Of a stretch of DNA of 64,000 bases, positions 45,636 to 55,232 are shown one piece after another. How positions within the stretch are numbered: position 1 is the first letter of the stretch; every line of letters starts with the position of its first letter. The position numbers and the translations under genes were made by a program. The stretch is from contig NZ_PVTK01000008.1 of assembly GCF_003002925.1 (NCBI RefSeq), positions 62,001 through 126,000 of the forward strand, read 5' to 3'. The DNA comes from Vreelandella songnenensis (lineage in GTDB: Bacteria; Pseudomonadota; Gammaproteobacteria; Pseudomonadales; Halomonadaceae). The notes below the pieces were generated by a model, which saw nothing but the letters and a program-made list of their open reading frames with translations, did no database searches and had not been told where the DNA came from.

Positions 45636-46802
45636 ATGTCTAAAGGTAGTAAGGCTACTTTGTTTGTTAGCTCTACTTGCTACGACCTTAGTCAGGTGCG
45701 TGCTGATTTGAGAGATTTTTCTGAATCCTTAGGTTTAGAACCAATTCTCTCTGAGTTTAATACGTTTCCAGTAAATCCAAATCAAAATACATTGAGTAAC
45801 TGTTTAGAAGTAGTTAAAAGTCGAGCAGATATTTTTGTTCTTATAGTTGGTGGGAGATACGGCTCTATTACCGATGCTGGTAAATCGATTACGAATCTTG
45901 AATACTTTGAAGCAAAAGCAAAAGGTATTCCTATCTACGTATTTATTAAAGAAGATATATTGCCTTTGATAAAAATATGGAAAGATAACCCTACTGGAGA
46001 TTATAGTTCCATAGTTGATAGTCCTTCACTGTTTGAGTTTGTTGTTAATCTGAGAGATTCTGGTGATGGATGGGTATTCCCCTTTGTAAACGCGCAAAAT
46101 ATAATATCAACTTTAAGAGAGCAACTCAGTTATTTACTTTCTGATTGTTTAGAACTTCGTGCAAAAGCGCAAAAAAGCGATCCTTTGATTTATGATTTAG
46201 AGCCAAAAGCATTTCGCTTAGCACTCGAAAAACCAGCTGGTTGGGAGTTTTTGCTTTTTGCTGAAGTGTTATCTGATGAGCTTGCAAAACTCGAAAGCAA
46301 ACGGCTTGACTCAGAGTTAGGTATAAGTTTTGGAAAACCTAAAAGATTAGAGGATTTAAAGGAGTTAACTAGCTGGGTTTCTTCAAGCTGTTCGTGGATA
46401 TCTTCGACTATTCATCACATATCAAAGGCTTTGAATCAAGGTTTTGTTAAAGCTGTAGGTGAGCCAGGTCAGTCTGGAGACCTTAAACGAATTATTCATT
46501 TAGCTAAGAGAGTGGGTGAAGGTTACGAACAATTGCTAGATTGGAAACTACAGTTTCTACGTGTATCATGTGATGATATATTTTTAAAATTAATAGAAAT
46601 TACATCAAATCTTTCTTCTAACGCTATCAAAGAGATTGAAGAGTTTTCTGAAAGTCTTTATTCCATTATTGAAAATGATATCAAGAGTTCTGAACCTGGT
46701 TATGTGAGGAGAATTACTTTAACCTTGACGGTTCCAGATACAGAATCTTTTTTTGAAGAGATAAATCGACTGAAAAATTTATATGGTGCTTCAAGCTTGT
46801 AG
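45636..46802 (+). CDS. DUF4062-domain protein, AT-rich solitary gene
   Basis: A 388-residue protein. The N-terminal DUF4062 domain is clear: TLFVSSTCYDLSQVRADLRD (about 7-26), ADIFVLIVGGRYGSI (about 68-82) and NLEYFEAKAKGIPIYVFIKE. DUF4062 has a TIR/nucleotide-binding-like Rossmann fold and is often found in bacterial immune-type proteins. The C-terminal 200 residues are helical and contain no domain I recognise. Strongly AT-rich against the neighbouring chromosome, so acquired. GAGGG lies eight bases before the ATG. No partner gene is adjacent. A single-gene defence effector is plausible but unproven. Confidence 0.82.
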   Translation: MSKGSKATLFVSSTCYDLSQVRADLRDFSESLGLEPILSEFNTFPVNPNQNTLSNCLEVVKSRADIFVLIVGGRYGSITDAGKSITNLEYFEAKAKGIPIYVFIKEDILPLIKIWKDNPTGDYSSIVDSPSLFEFVVNLRDSGDGWVFPFVNAQNIISTLREQLSYLLSDCLELRAKAQKSDPLIYDLEPKAFRLALEKPAGWEFLLFAEVLSDELAKLESKRLDSELGISFGKPKRLEDLKELTSWVSSSCSWISSTIHHISKALNQGFVKAVGEPGQSGDLKRIIHLAKRVGEGYEQLLDWKLQFLRVSCDDIFLKLIEITSNLSSNAIKEIEEFSESLYSIIENDIKSSEPGYVRRITLTLTVPDTESFFEEINRLKNLYGASSL

Positions 46803-46920
46803 GGTAATCGCAGCCCTTATATAGAGGCGTGGCCCTCGGCTAACAGCGCCGCTTTACACCTTGCTTATAAGCCCCCTTACCCGCATTACTTCTCGCTCTA
46901 CCGCCTTATTTAACACCCGC

Positions 46921-46997
46921 CCTTGGCTTCCTTCAGGGGTAGCCATCCGCGGGCGCGGGTTACGCCGGTGTTCACCCGTTCTCGCACCAACGTCGGG
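46921..46997 (-). pseudogene. Displaced recD 3' tail, copy 2
   Basis: Minus strand encodes VNTGVTRARGWLPLKEA, matching the RecD C-terminus LVYTGITRARQWLTVAEA. Traces of NKAVEREVMR follow in another frame to about 46876. It abuts the stop codon of the PAP2 pseudogene, as a similar copy does at 48011-48089. Confidence 0.7.
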
Positions 46998-47330
46998 CTA
47001 GTCGCTGATCGCCTCGCGCTCTTCCTTCTCAATCTGCCCACGCCCCAGCAAAACGCCACCCATTCCGCCCCGACGGCCCAGCCAGCACATCGGTCGGCCA
47101 GTGGACGCCTAAGTAGACGCGGCTCACGCCCACGAGCAGGGTCAGCAGTATCAGCAGATAGGCTGTTAGGCGCGGTGCGCGCTGAATGCGGATGAAGAGT
47201 GCTGCAAGCGTCAGGTAGGTCACGGTCGACATCATGGAGTGGTCGCTGGGAAAGCTCGCGGTGTAGACCATGGCTTCATGCGGCACGAGATTAGGGGACG
47301 TTCAAAGCCCAACTTCATCACGGTGCAATC
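46998..47330 (-). pseudogene. PAP2 phosphatase remnant (duplicate of 48090-48845)
   Basis: Encodes TVMKLGFERP, then a frameshift, then HEAMVYTASFPSDHSMMSTV and LLVGVSRVYLGVHWPTDVLA, followed by degraded sequence and the same REA-I-SD terminus. Compared with the intact gene, the catalytic S-G-H is changed to S-D-H and the gene lacks its first half. It ends at a TAG (46998-47000) at the same relative position as in the intact copy. Confidence 0.8.
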
Positions 47331-47424
47331 GACTTGATGGCTATTATTCGCAATCACTCACGTTTATAAAGAAGCCTCACCCTCACGACCATTCGTCGAT
47401 TACCGATTCAAAGGAAGAGTATTC

Positions 47425-47991
47425 ATGTCACTAACGCAGCTGCTGGTACCCACTTACACCCAAATGCTGGGCGCGCTTTCCAACTGGTTAAAGAAGGCTC
47501 AAAGCCAGTTGCCTGATGCCGAGGCACAAGCGCTGCTTTCCGCGCAGCTTGCGCCGGATATGTTCCCGCTGTCGACGCAAGTGCGGTTTGCTTGCGTGCA
47601 GGCGCAAGAGGCAGTCCACCGGTTGCAGGGTGAGGCGCTACCGGCTTCTATCAAGGAAATGCTCGACGAGGGACGAAATGCCGGTGAGAACCCTGGAACG
47701 TTTGCAGAGGCGCAGGCGCGTATTGAGGAAACCCTCGTCTTGCTCAACGGACTGGCTTTTGATGCGCTGGATGCCAAGGCGGATAAGCCGTTAGTGCACG
47801 AGCTGCCCAACGGTATGATTCTCGATTTAACCGCCGAGCAGTATGCGCGTGATTGGACGCTGGGGCAGTTCTACTTCCACATCATGACTGCCTATTCCAT
47901 CTTGCGCAGCGAGAAGGTCGCGCTTGGGAAGGCCGATTATGTCGCGCACCTGTTTCCCTATATTCGCCCTGAAACGCTTCCCAAAGGCTAA
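47425..47991 (+). CDS. DUF1993 family protein
   Basis: A 188-residue protein of the DinB-like DUF1993 family: MSLTQLLVPTYTQMLGALSN at the start, a helical bundle, and HELPNGMILDLTAEQYARDW then TLGQFYFHIMTAYSILR. AAGGAAGAG lies upstream of the ATG. Function unknown for the family. It is inserted on the plus strand between the duplicated PAP2/recD-tail blocks. Confidence 0.9.
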   Translation: MSLTQLLVPTYTQMLGALSNWLKKAQSQLPDAEAQALLSAQLAPDMFPLSTQVRFACVQAQEAVHRLQGEALPASIKEMLDEGRNAGENPGTFAEAQARIEETLVLLNGLAFDALDAKADKPLVHELPNGMILDLTAEQYARDWTLGQFYFHIMTAYSILRSEKVALGKADYVAHLFPYIRPETLPKG

Positions 47992-48010
47992 GCGGCTGGT
48001 TTGGCGGCGT

Positions 48011-48089
48011 AGCCTTTGGCTTCTTGAGGGGCAGCCATTCGCGGGCGCGGGTGATGTCGGTCTACACCCGTTCCCGCAGCAAGATCGGG
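48011..48089 (-). pseudogene. Displaced recD 3' tail, copy 1
   Basis: The minus strand from just after the PAP2 stop is a degraded copy of the recD tail at 49008-49085 (shared GCGGGCGCGGGTGATG-type segments). It lies directly downstream of PAP2, where a second copy of recD sequence has no functional reason to be. Confidence 0.75.
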
Positions 48090-48845
48090 CTAGTCGCTGC
48101 TCACCTCGCGCGCTTCCGCTTCAATCTGCCCGCGCCCCTGCATCCAGTGCATCACGCCCCAGCAGAGCGCCGCCCAGCTCGCCCCGGCGGTCCAGCCGGC
48201 CAGCACATCGGTCGGCCAGTGAACGCCGAGATAAACGCGGCTTACGCCGACGAGCAGGGTCAGCAGTATCGCCAGTATCAGCAGGTACGCTTTCAGGCGC
48301 AGCGCGGGCTGAATGCGGATGAGGAGGGCGGCCAGCGTCAGGTAGGTCACGGCGGACATCATGGAGTGGCCGCTGGGAAAGCTCGCGGTGTAGACCATGG
48401 CTTCGTGCGGCACGAGATCCGGGCGGGGGCGGTCAAAGCCCAGCTTCATCACGGTGCTGAGCAGAATGCCGCCGGGCACCGCCACCAGGGCGAAAAGGGC
48501 CGCGCGAAAGTGCCTGGCGAGTAGCAGATACCCCAGCGCCCCCAGCGTGATGACCACCAACACGCCCACACCGCCCAGCGCGGTGAAGTCCCGGCCCATC
48601 TCCTCGACCCAGCCCGGCCCGATGGGGTCGTTCAGGTCGGCGGGGTTGCGAAGGGCGAGCAGCAGACGCTCGTCGAAGCTCTGGGTATCCCCCTCGATAA
48701 CTTCACCGGCCAGCGCGACGAAGCCCCAGATGCCGCCGGAAATGATCGCCAGGCACAGCAGCAGGGCGAGTTCGTGGCGGCCAAGCCGAGATAGCAGGGA
48801 AACGCCCTGACGCCCGAGATGGGCGATTTTCCTGTGATACTTCAT
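48090..48845 (-). CDS. PAP2-family membrane phosphatase
   Basis: A 251-residue integral membrane lipid phosphatase with about five or six helices. Phosphatase motifs are KLGFDRPRPDLVP (about 139), ASFPSGHSMMS (about 159) and SRVYLGVHWPTDVLAG (about 210), i.e. KxxxxxxRP, PSGH and SRxxxxxHxxxD. Possible roles are undecaprenyl-pyrophosphate or phosphatidic-acid hydrolysis. The start at 48845 has GGGAG six bases upstream. It lies downstream of recD on the same strand. Its stop codon is followed at once by a displaced recD tail, and a truncated copy lies at 46998-47330. Confidence 0.93.
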   Translation of the reverse strand: MKYHRKIAHLGRQGVSLLSRLGRHELALLLCLAIISGGIWGFVALAGEVIEGDTQSFDERLLLALRNPADLNDPIGPGWVEEMGRDFTALGGVGVLVVITLGALGYLLLARHFRAALFALVAVPGGILLSTVMKLGFDRPRPDLVPHEAMVYTASFPSGHSMMSAVTYLTLAALLIRIQPALRLKAYLLILAILLTLLVGVSRVYLGVHWPTDVLAGWTAGASWAALCWGVMHWMQGRGQIEAEAREVSSD

Positions 48846-48963
48846 GTGCAACTCCCTTGCATTGGTCTGTCACGCCCCGGTGGTTCAAGGCGATCCTGTG
48901 GTGATGGTTACGCCGTCTCTCAAGCGCTCAGCGATGGGTGTTTTAACCATCCATTTATCTTGA

Positions 48964-51222
48964 TCACGCCCGCATTACTTCCCTGACTACCGCTTCATTC
49001 AAGATGCCCCGCCTGGCTTCCGCGACGGTGAGCCACTGCCGGGCGCGGGTGATGCCGGTATACACCAGTTCCCGCGTCAGAATGGGGTTGATCGTGGCGG
49101 GCAGCAGCAGCGCCGTGTGCAGAAACTCCGAGCCCTGGGATTTGTGCACCGTCATCGCGAACACGGTTTCTACCGCGTGCAGGCGCGAGGGCAATACCCA
49201 GCGGATGGGTTTTTCCGGGTCGCTGTTGGGAAAGGCGACCCTCAACAGCATTCTGCCCGGTGCGCGCGGGTCGGGCACCGCGAGTGTAATGCCGATATCG
49301 CCGTTCATCAGCCCCAGGCTGTAGTCGTTTTGCGTGACCAGCACCGGGCGGCCCTCAAACCAGCCTTTTTCAAGCTCCATATCGCTGGCGCTCAAAAGCC
49401 TTTCGCGGCGCAGTACCTGGGCGATGCGCAGGTTCAGGCCTTCCACGCCCCAAGGGCCTTTGCGCAGAGCGCAGAGCAGTTGAAAGTGGCCGTAGGCGTT
49501 CAGCACCTGCTGGGCCCAGGCGTTGTAGGGCTCGCGGTTCTCCTCGAACGCCAGCCCTGAATCCGGGCGCAGGCTGCCGAGGGCGGTGAGGTAGTGGCGG
49601 TAGCCGGTGGGCAGGGCGAGCGCTACGCCGGAGCGCTTATCCACACGGCCTTTGCCGGCGTCGGGAAAGCGCTCCGGTGAGCCGGTGATGACCAGGCGCT
49701 CCAGGGCGGTGTCGTCCTCGCCGTTCAGCACCAGGTGATGCAGATCGGCGTAGCCGTGGCGCAGCGCTTCCTGCACGGCGCTTTGCTTGTCGCGCTCGTC
49801 GAGTTCACGGCTCAGCGGCTGGTTGATCGCCTGGGCCAGCTGGCCAATGCCGCTTTGGGCATCGAAGCGGTGGCTTACCCGCAGCATGGTTATCGCCTGG
49901 TCCTGGGGCTGGCCGTGTGGGTCGGTCAGCTCTTCCGGCAGCGGCTGGCCGGTGAGTGCCTGCAGCCACTGCGCGGTTGCCGGTGTGTAGTGGGCGGCTT
50001 CGGCGCGGCGGCATAAATCGCCCAGCACGGCGCCTGCTTCTACCGAGGCGAGCTGGTCCTTGTCCCCCAGCAGCACCAGCTGGGCGTTTGCGGGCAGGGC
50101 GCTGAGCACGGCGGTCATCATTTCGATATCCACCATGGAAGCTTCGTCGATCACCAGCACATCCAGGGCCAACGGGTTGTTGGGGTTGTGGCGGAAGTGG
50201 CGGGTATCTGGTCGGGCGCCCAGCAGGCGGTGGAGGGTTGTGACCTCTGTGGGGATTGATGCTTGTAGAGGTTCAGCGCTTGAATCATCGCCCAGTGAAC
50301 CGGGGGCCTGCACTAAGTTGGGCTTATGCAATGGGTTTTGCTTCAACAAAGTGGCCAGTGACTCTGTGGGCAACTGGCTTACCTGCCCGGCGATGGATTC
50401 GTTCAGGCGGGCGGCGGCCTTGCCGGTGGGGGCGGCCAGGCGGATGCGCAGCGGCTGATCAGACTCGGCCAGTTGCAGGGTTTGCAGAAGGGCCAGCAGG
50501 CGCACCACGGTGGTGGTCTTGCCGGTGCCGGGGCCGCCGGTGATGATCGCAAAGTGGCTGCGCGATGCCAGGGCGCAGGCGATCTTTTGCCAGTCCAGGG
50601 TCGCGGTGGCGGGAAACAGTGTGTCCAGGCTGGGCTTGAGCAGCGGCTTCTGGCTTGTGGCGTCCTGCTCCGGCGCGGCCAGGCGGGCGGCGATTTCCTG
50701 GTGCAGGGTCTGCTCGTACTGCCAGTAGCGGCGCAGGTAGAGCCGCGTGGTGTGCGCGGCGTCGGCGCGTACCAGCGGCGTATTGCCGGGGCCTTCGCCT
50801 ACCAGCGTGGGGTGGGCAAGCGCGGCCTGCCACTGCTTGAGCGTGAGCGTGTCGAGCACATCGCTTGGCAGCGGCGGCGGCTCAACCAGGTCATCGCCTT
50901 CCGGCGGCAGCGAAAGCGCGAAGTCCGGCGAGTCGAGGGTAGCGCTTAAATCCAGGCAGACGTGGCCGCGGCCAAGCTGGTGGCTGGCCAGGGCGGCGGC
51001 CAGCAGAAGCAGCGGCGGGGCGTCGCTGGCCTCGCGGGCGAAGAAGCTGGCCAGCGCCCGGTCCAGGTCGCGAAGCCAGCCTCGGGCTACCCAGCGCTCG
51101 AACAGCGCCATTAACGCCGCCGTGCTGGCAAGCGCCGGGTGCGGCTTGGGCACACTTGGCGCAGGCGCGGAAACGTGCGGCTCGCTGTCGCCGAACAGGT
51201 CGAAGGTGTAGCCATCGTTCAT
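48964..51222 (-). CDS. recD: Exodeoxyribonuclease V alpha subunit
   Basis: The fast 5'-3' helicase subunit of RecBCD, 752 residues. Walker A is AIITGGPGTGKTTTVVRLLA (about 215), Walker B LVIDEASMVDIEM, then QLVLLGDKDQLASVEAGAVL, AMTVHKSQGSEF and VYTGITRARQW near the end (helicase motifs II-VI). The N-terminus is RecB-interacting. The ATG overlaps the recB stop by four bases, so the two are translationally coupled. The last part of this gene has been copied twice downstream of PAP2. Confidence 0.96.
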   Translation of the reverse strand: MNDGYTFDLFGDSEPHVSAPAPSVPKPHPALASTAALMALFERWVARGWLRDLDRALASFFAREASDAPPLLLLAAALASHQLGRGHVCLDLSATLDSPDFALSLPPEGDDLVEPPPLPSDVLDTLTLKQWQAALAHPTLVGEGPGNTPLVRADAAHTTRLYLRRYWQYEQTLHQEIAARLAAPEQDATSQKPLLKPSLDTLFPATATLDWQKIACALASRSHFAIITGGPGTGKTTTVVRLLALLQTLQLAESDQPLRIRLAAPTGKAAARLNESIAGQVSQLPTESLATLLKQNPLHKPNLVQAPGSLGDDSSAEPLQASIPTEVTTLHRLLGARPDTRHFRHNPNNPLALDVLVIDEASMVDIEMMTAVLSALPANAQLVLLGDKDQLASVEAGAVLGDLCRRAEAAHYTPATAQWLQALTGQPLPEELTDPHGQPQDQAITMLRVSHRFDAQSGIGQLAQAINQPLSRELDERDKQSAVQEALRHGYADLHHLVLNGEDDTALERLVITGSPERFPDAGKGRVDKRSGVALALPTGYRHYLTALGSLRPDSGLAFEENREPYNAWAQQVLNAYGHFQLLCALRKGPWGVEGLNLRIAQVLRRERLLSASDMELEKGWFEGRPVLVTQNDYSLGLMNGDIGITLAVPDPRAPGRMLLRVAFPNSDPEKPIRWVLPSRLHAVETVFAMTVHKSQGSEFLHTALLLPATINPILTRELVYTGITRARQWLTVAEARRGILNEAVVREVMRA

Positions 51223-54200
51223 GCGGTTGCCTCCTGACGTTCGCGGCCTGCAAAAAGAGCGTCCAGCGCTTCGATCAGCGCCACCGGGGCGGGCTCTGCA
51301 TGAACGCCGCGCTGGGCGGTGCGGCTGCCGCGCAGAAACACCGTGAGCGAGCCGCCCAGGTGGCGGTGCGGGTCGTAGTCCGGCAGGCGGGCCTTGAGCA
51401 GGCGATGAAGCGCCAGTAGATAGAGCGCGGCCTGCAGGTCGTAGCGTTTTTCCAGCAGCGCCGCGCTCAGGGCATCAGAGGTGTAGGCAGTGTCATCGCC
51501 GCCCAGATAGTTGGATTTCCAGTCCAGCACGTAGAAGCGCCCCTCGAACTCGAAGGCCAGGTCGATAAAGCCCTTGAGCATACCGTTCAGCGTGTCGGCG
51601 TCCAGCGCTGGCCGTGCCGTGCCGGGGAGTAAGTGCTGGCTCACCAGGCCATCCAGCGTCTGGGTATTGACGTGATGGGCGGCAAACCAGAACTCCAGCT
51701 CTACCTGATAACCGCTCAGCTGATCGAGCGCCACGCTTTGCTGGCCGGGCAGCGGCAGCGGGGCGCGTAGAAGCCCGGCAAGCCAGCTGTCCAGCGTTTC
51801 GTACCACGCCTGCCAGCCGCGCAATTGCAGGCGGCGGCGCAGGGCATCTTCGCGGGCGGTGGCGTCTTCCAGCGCCTTCTTGAACCCGAGCTGGCCGGCC
51901 CACTCCAGCAGCCCGTGCAGAAAGGTGCCGGGGCCGGGGCCGCGCGGGAAGCGGTGCAGGTGCGCGGCTTCCTCCTGCGGGGCGCTCTGCGCCGGGGCGG
52001 CCTCAATCCCTGCCTGCGGGGTCAGCGGCGCCTCGAACAGCAGGTCCTGGGGTTCGTCCAGTACCTCGAACGTGGTGGCTTCCTGGGGCGTGGTGGGTTC
52101 CGGGGTGTGCGTGGAAGGCGCCTCTGACGCGCCGGACACCCCGCCGGAGGTGCGCAGCGCCGAGTAGCTGGCAATCCACCACTGCTCGCGGGCCGGGCGG
52201 TTGGGCGTGCGCGCCTGGCCCAGCGCCGGGTGCTGTTCGGCGGGGGTGAAGCGCTGCGCGGTGGCCTGGGGCGCGGGCGCCAGGGCAATCTCGCTTTTAT
52301 CGACCAGCGCTTCCAGCGCCTTGCCCAGCTCGGCGGGGGCGATGGCCTTGCCGCCATTCAGCAGGTAGCCCAGCGCACTGCCTTCGCCATTTTTCAACGG
52401 GGCCAGGCCCAGCCAGGTGGCGTGGCGGGCGCGGGTGAGCGCCACATACAGCTTGCGCAAATCTTCACCCAAACGTTCGCGGTCGGCGGTGGCCAGGGTG
52501 TGTTCGTCGGCGCCCAGGCTGAGCTGCAGGTTGCCTTCACCGTCGTGCCAGCGCAGCGGCACATCGCTCTCTTTCGTGGGGCGGTGGTTGGCGATGAAGG
52601 GCAGGAACACCAGCGGGTACTCTAGGCCCTTGGATTTGTGGATGGTGACCACCTTGACCAGATCGGCGTCGCTTTCCAGGCGCAGTTTGTGGCTGTCGCC
52701 GTGGCTTTCCGGCTCCGCAATGGCCTCGGAAAGAAAGCGGATCAGGGCGTGTTCGCCGTCAAGCTCCTGGCTTGCCTGCTGAAGCAGCTCACCCAGGTGG
52801 AGCAGGTCAGTGAGCAAGCGCTCACCCTCATTGAATTCACCCAGCAGCCGCTCGGCAATGGCGAAGTCCACCATCAGCTTGCGTACCAGCGGCAGCACCC
52901 CCTGGCGCTGCCACAGGCGGTGGTAGCGGCTGAACTGCTCGACCCGCGCTTCCCAGGCAAGCTCGCTCTGGTTCAGGTGGTCAAGCTCGGCAAGGTCCAG
53001 CCCCAGCAGCGGCGTGGCGAGCGCGGCGCGCAGTTTGGCCTCGGCTTGGCGCGAGTTGGCCTGGGGCTCGGCGCAGGCACGCAGGCAGGTTTCCAGCTGT
53101 TGGGCGATGGGCGAGCTGAACACCTTGTCGTTATCCGAGAGGTAGACGCTTTTCACGCCGCGGCTGGCCAGCGCCAGGCGAATGGCGCGGGCTTCCTGCA
53201 AGCCGTTGACCAGCACCGCCATGTCCGATGGCTTGAGCGGGGTGAGTTCGCCTTCGAGGGCAAAACCGGCGTCACGCTTGCGCCCGGCCTCCAGCAGGGC
53301 GGCCATGTGCGAGGCGCAGCGCTCGGCCATTTCCAGCTGGTAGGCGGTCTTGGAAAGCGGCTCGTCGCTTGCGAGTTCCCACAGCGTCATGGCGGGCAGC
53401 GGTACGCCGCCCCACACCAGCTGTTCGCGGCGGCCCTTGGCCTTGACGGGCAGAAAGGGCAGCGGGTTGTTGCCAGCGGCGTCGCGGAACAGAAAGGCAC
53501 CGGCGTCGTGCTGGTCGGCGTAGCGAAAGCAGTGGTTGACCGCCGCTACCATGGCCTGGCTTGAGCGGAAGTTGGTGCCCAGGGTGACGTGGCGGCCGTC
53601 GGTGTCCTGGCGGGCCTTCAGGTAGGTGAAGATATCCGCCCCGCGAAAGGCGTAGATGGCCTGCTTCGGGTCGCCGATCAGCAGGATGGCGCTGTCGCGG
53701 CGCGGCTTTGCAGCGTCATACACGGCGTTGAAGATCCGGTACTGAATCGGGTCGGTGTCCTGAAACTCGTCGATCAGCGCGACCGGGAACTGGCGCAGTA
53801 TCTGCGCGGCCAGCGCCTCGCGGTTCGGTCCTTGCAGGGCGCGGTCCAGGTGGGTCAACAGATCGTTCGGGCCCATTTCGGCGCGGCGCTCCTGCTCGCG
53901 CTCCAGCCGGGCGCGGCACCACTGCACGGCGTGAATCAAGAGATCATTGCGCGGCTCGGGCAGGGCGTTGAGTTCGCCGGGCAGTGCCGCCAGCGCTTCC
54001 CAGGCCTCCGGGCAAGGCGGCGCGCCGTCTTTCCAGATATCCGCCATGCCTTCCGGCGTCATGCGTTTCCAGGCGGCGTCGGTCAGCTGAGGGCGGGCGG
54101 CATCGCTCTCAAGCCACTCGCGCAGCGCCCCTAGCCAGTTGGCGCGGCTCTTGGCGTTGAAGCTCTGGCCCTTGAAGGCCTTGCGCTGGGCGGCGTCTTC

Positions 54201-54968
54201 AAGTGCGGGTATCAGTTCATCCAGCCACTCGGCCCAGGGGGCTTTCAGCTCATCGAGCTTGGCGGCCCGGGCGGCCTGGCAGGTAGCCAGCGTTTGTGAA
54301 GGCTCAGGGCGCGGTTCGCCCAGCGCGTCGCACTCGGGCAACAGGCGCTGAAGGCTTGCGTGCAGGGCATCCGGCGAGGGCCAGTAGCCCACGATTCCTT
54401 CCAGCGCGTCGTTATCCAGCGGGTAGTAGAAGGTGCGCCAGTAGTCGCGCACCACTTCCTGCTCGAGTTCGCGCTGGTCGTTTTCCAGGTTCAGCGAAAA
54501 GAGGCTGCCGCTGTCAAAGGCGTGCTCGCGCAGCATGCGGTAGCACCAGCTGTGAATGGTGGACACCGCCGCCTCGTCCATCCACTCGGCGGCCAATGCC
54601 AGACGCCGTGCGCAGGCGGGCCAGGTCGAGGGTGGGTACTCACTGCGCAGCTCCACAAGCAATGGATCGCTTGGGGAATCACCAAGAGTTTGGTCTTCTC
54701 GGAAGACCTCGGCGGCTTCCACCAGCCGGTTGCGAATCCGCTCGCGCAGCTCCTGCGTTGCCGCGTTGGTAAAGGTGACCACCAGAATTTCCGGCGGAGT
54801 CAGCGGGCGGATGAACGCCGCGTCGTCGTCCTGGCTGCGCCCGCCCAGTACCAGGCGCACGTATAAAAGCGCGATGGTGAAGGTCTTGCCGGTACCCGCG
54901 CTGGCTTCGATCAGGCGGCTGCCGTAGAGCGGCAGGCTCAAGGGGTTGAGCGGGGCGGGCTGGCTCAT
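51219..54968 (-). CDS. recB: Exodeoxyribonuclease V beta subunit
   Basis: The 3'-5' helicase and nuclease subunit of RecBCD, 1249 residues. Walker A is LIEASAGTGKTFTIALLYVR (about 19), UvrD-type motifs include LIDEFQDTDPIQYRIF and VVTIHKSKGLEYPLVFLP. The C-terminal nuclease domain has the catalytic Asp/Lys in YVLDWKSNYLG (about 1165). I chose ATG 54968 (GGAG seven bases before); the frame is open to 55094. The gene is divergent from pncB, not next to recC as in E. coli, and no ptrA lies beside it. Confidence 0.96.
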   Translation of the reverse strand: MSQPAPLNPLSLPLYGSRLIEASAGTGKTFTIALLYVRLVLGGRSQDDDAAFIRPLTPPEILVVTFTNAATQELRERIRNRLVEAAEVFREDQTLGDSPSDPLLVELRSEYPPSTWPACARRLALAAEWMDEAAVSTIHSWCYRMLREHAFDSGSLFSLNLENDQRELEQEVVRDYWRTFYYPLDNDALEGIVGYWPSPDALHASLQRLLPECDALGEPRPEPSQTLATCQAARAAKLDELKAPWAEWLDELIPALEDAAQRKAFKGQSFNAKSRANWLGALREWLESDAARPQLTDAAWKRMTPEGMADIWKDGAPPCPEAWEALAALPGELNALPEPRNDLLIHAVQWCRARLEREQERRAEMGPNDLLTHLDRALQGPNREALAAQILRQFPVALIDEFQDTDPIQYRIFNAVYDAAKPRRDSAILLIGDPKQAIYAFRGADIFTYLKARQDTDGRHVTLGTNFRSSQAMVAAVNHCFRYADQHDAGAFLFRDAAGNNPLPFLPVKAKGRREQLVWGGVPLPAMTLWELASDEPLSKTAYQLEMAERCASHMAALLEAGRKRDAGFALEGELTPLKPSDMAVLVNGLQEARAIRLALASRGVKSVYLSDNDKVFSSPIAQQLETCLRACAEPQANSRQAEAKLRAALATPLLGLDLAELDHLNQSELAWEARVEQFSRYHRLWQRQGVLPLVRKLMVDFAIAERLLGEFNEGERLLTDLLHLGELLQQASQELDGEHALIRFLSEAIAEPESHGDSHKLRLESDADLVKVVTIHKSKGLEYPLVFLPFIANHRPTKESDVPLRWHDGEGNLQLSLGADEHTLATADRERLGEDLRKLYVALTRARHATWLGLAPLKNGEGSALGYLLNGGKAIAPAELGKALEALVDKSEIALAPAPQATAQRFTPAEQHPALGQARTPNRPAREQWWIASYSALRTSGGVSGASEAPSTHTPEPTTPQEATTFEVLDEPQDLLFEAPLTPQAGIEAAPAQSAPQEEAAHLHRFPRGPGPGTFLHGLLEWAGQLGFKKALEDATAREDALRRRLQLRGWQAWYETLDSWLAGLLRAPLPLPGQQSVALDQLSGYQVELEFWFAAHHVNTQTLDGLVSQHLLPGTARPALDADTLNGMLKGFIDLAFEFEGRFYVLDWKSNYLGGDDTAYTSDALSAALLEKRYDLQAALYLLALHRLLKARLPDYDPHRHLGGSLTVFLRGSRTAQRGVHAEPAPVALIEALDALFAGRERQEATA

Positions 54969-55232
54969 CGCTGATCTCCACAGGCGGGCGCAAAAACAGA
55001 GCGCCCCTGGTAAGCAAGGAGCGGTAGCCGGCACTATATCGCGATGGCCGATAGGGAGCAAAAGTGGGGCAAACGCGGAGCAAAAAGGGCTCATGGCGCG
55101 GTTTTGGCCCTGAGCACGCCGGGAGCGGGCTGGGAGATAGCGCCGCCAGCTGCTAATCTTGTCGGCTCGCCACGTTAGGGGCGACCCGTTTACACTACCG
55201 CGGCTTTAAGTTCACGCTGACGATGAGACTCC

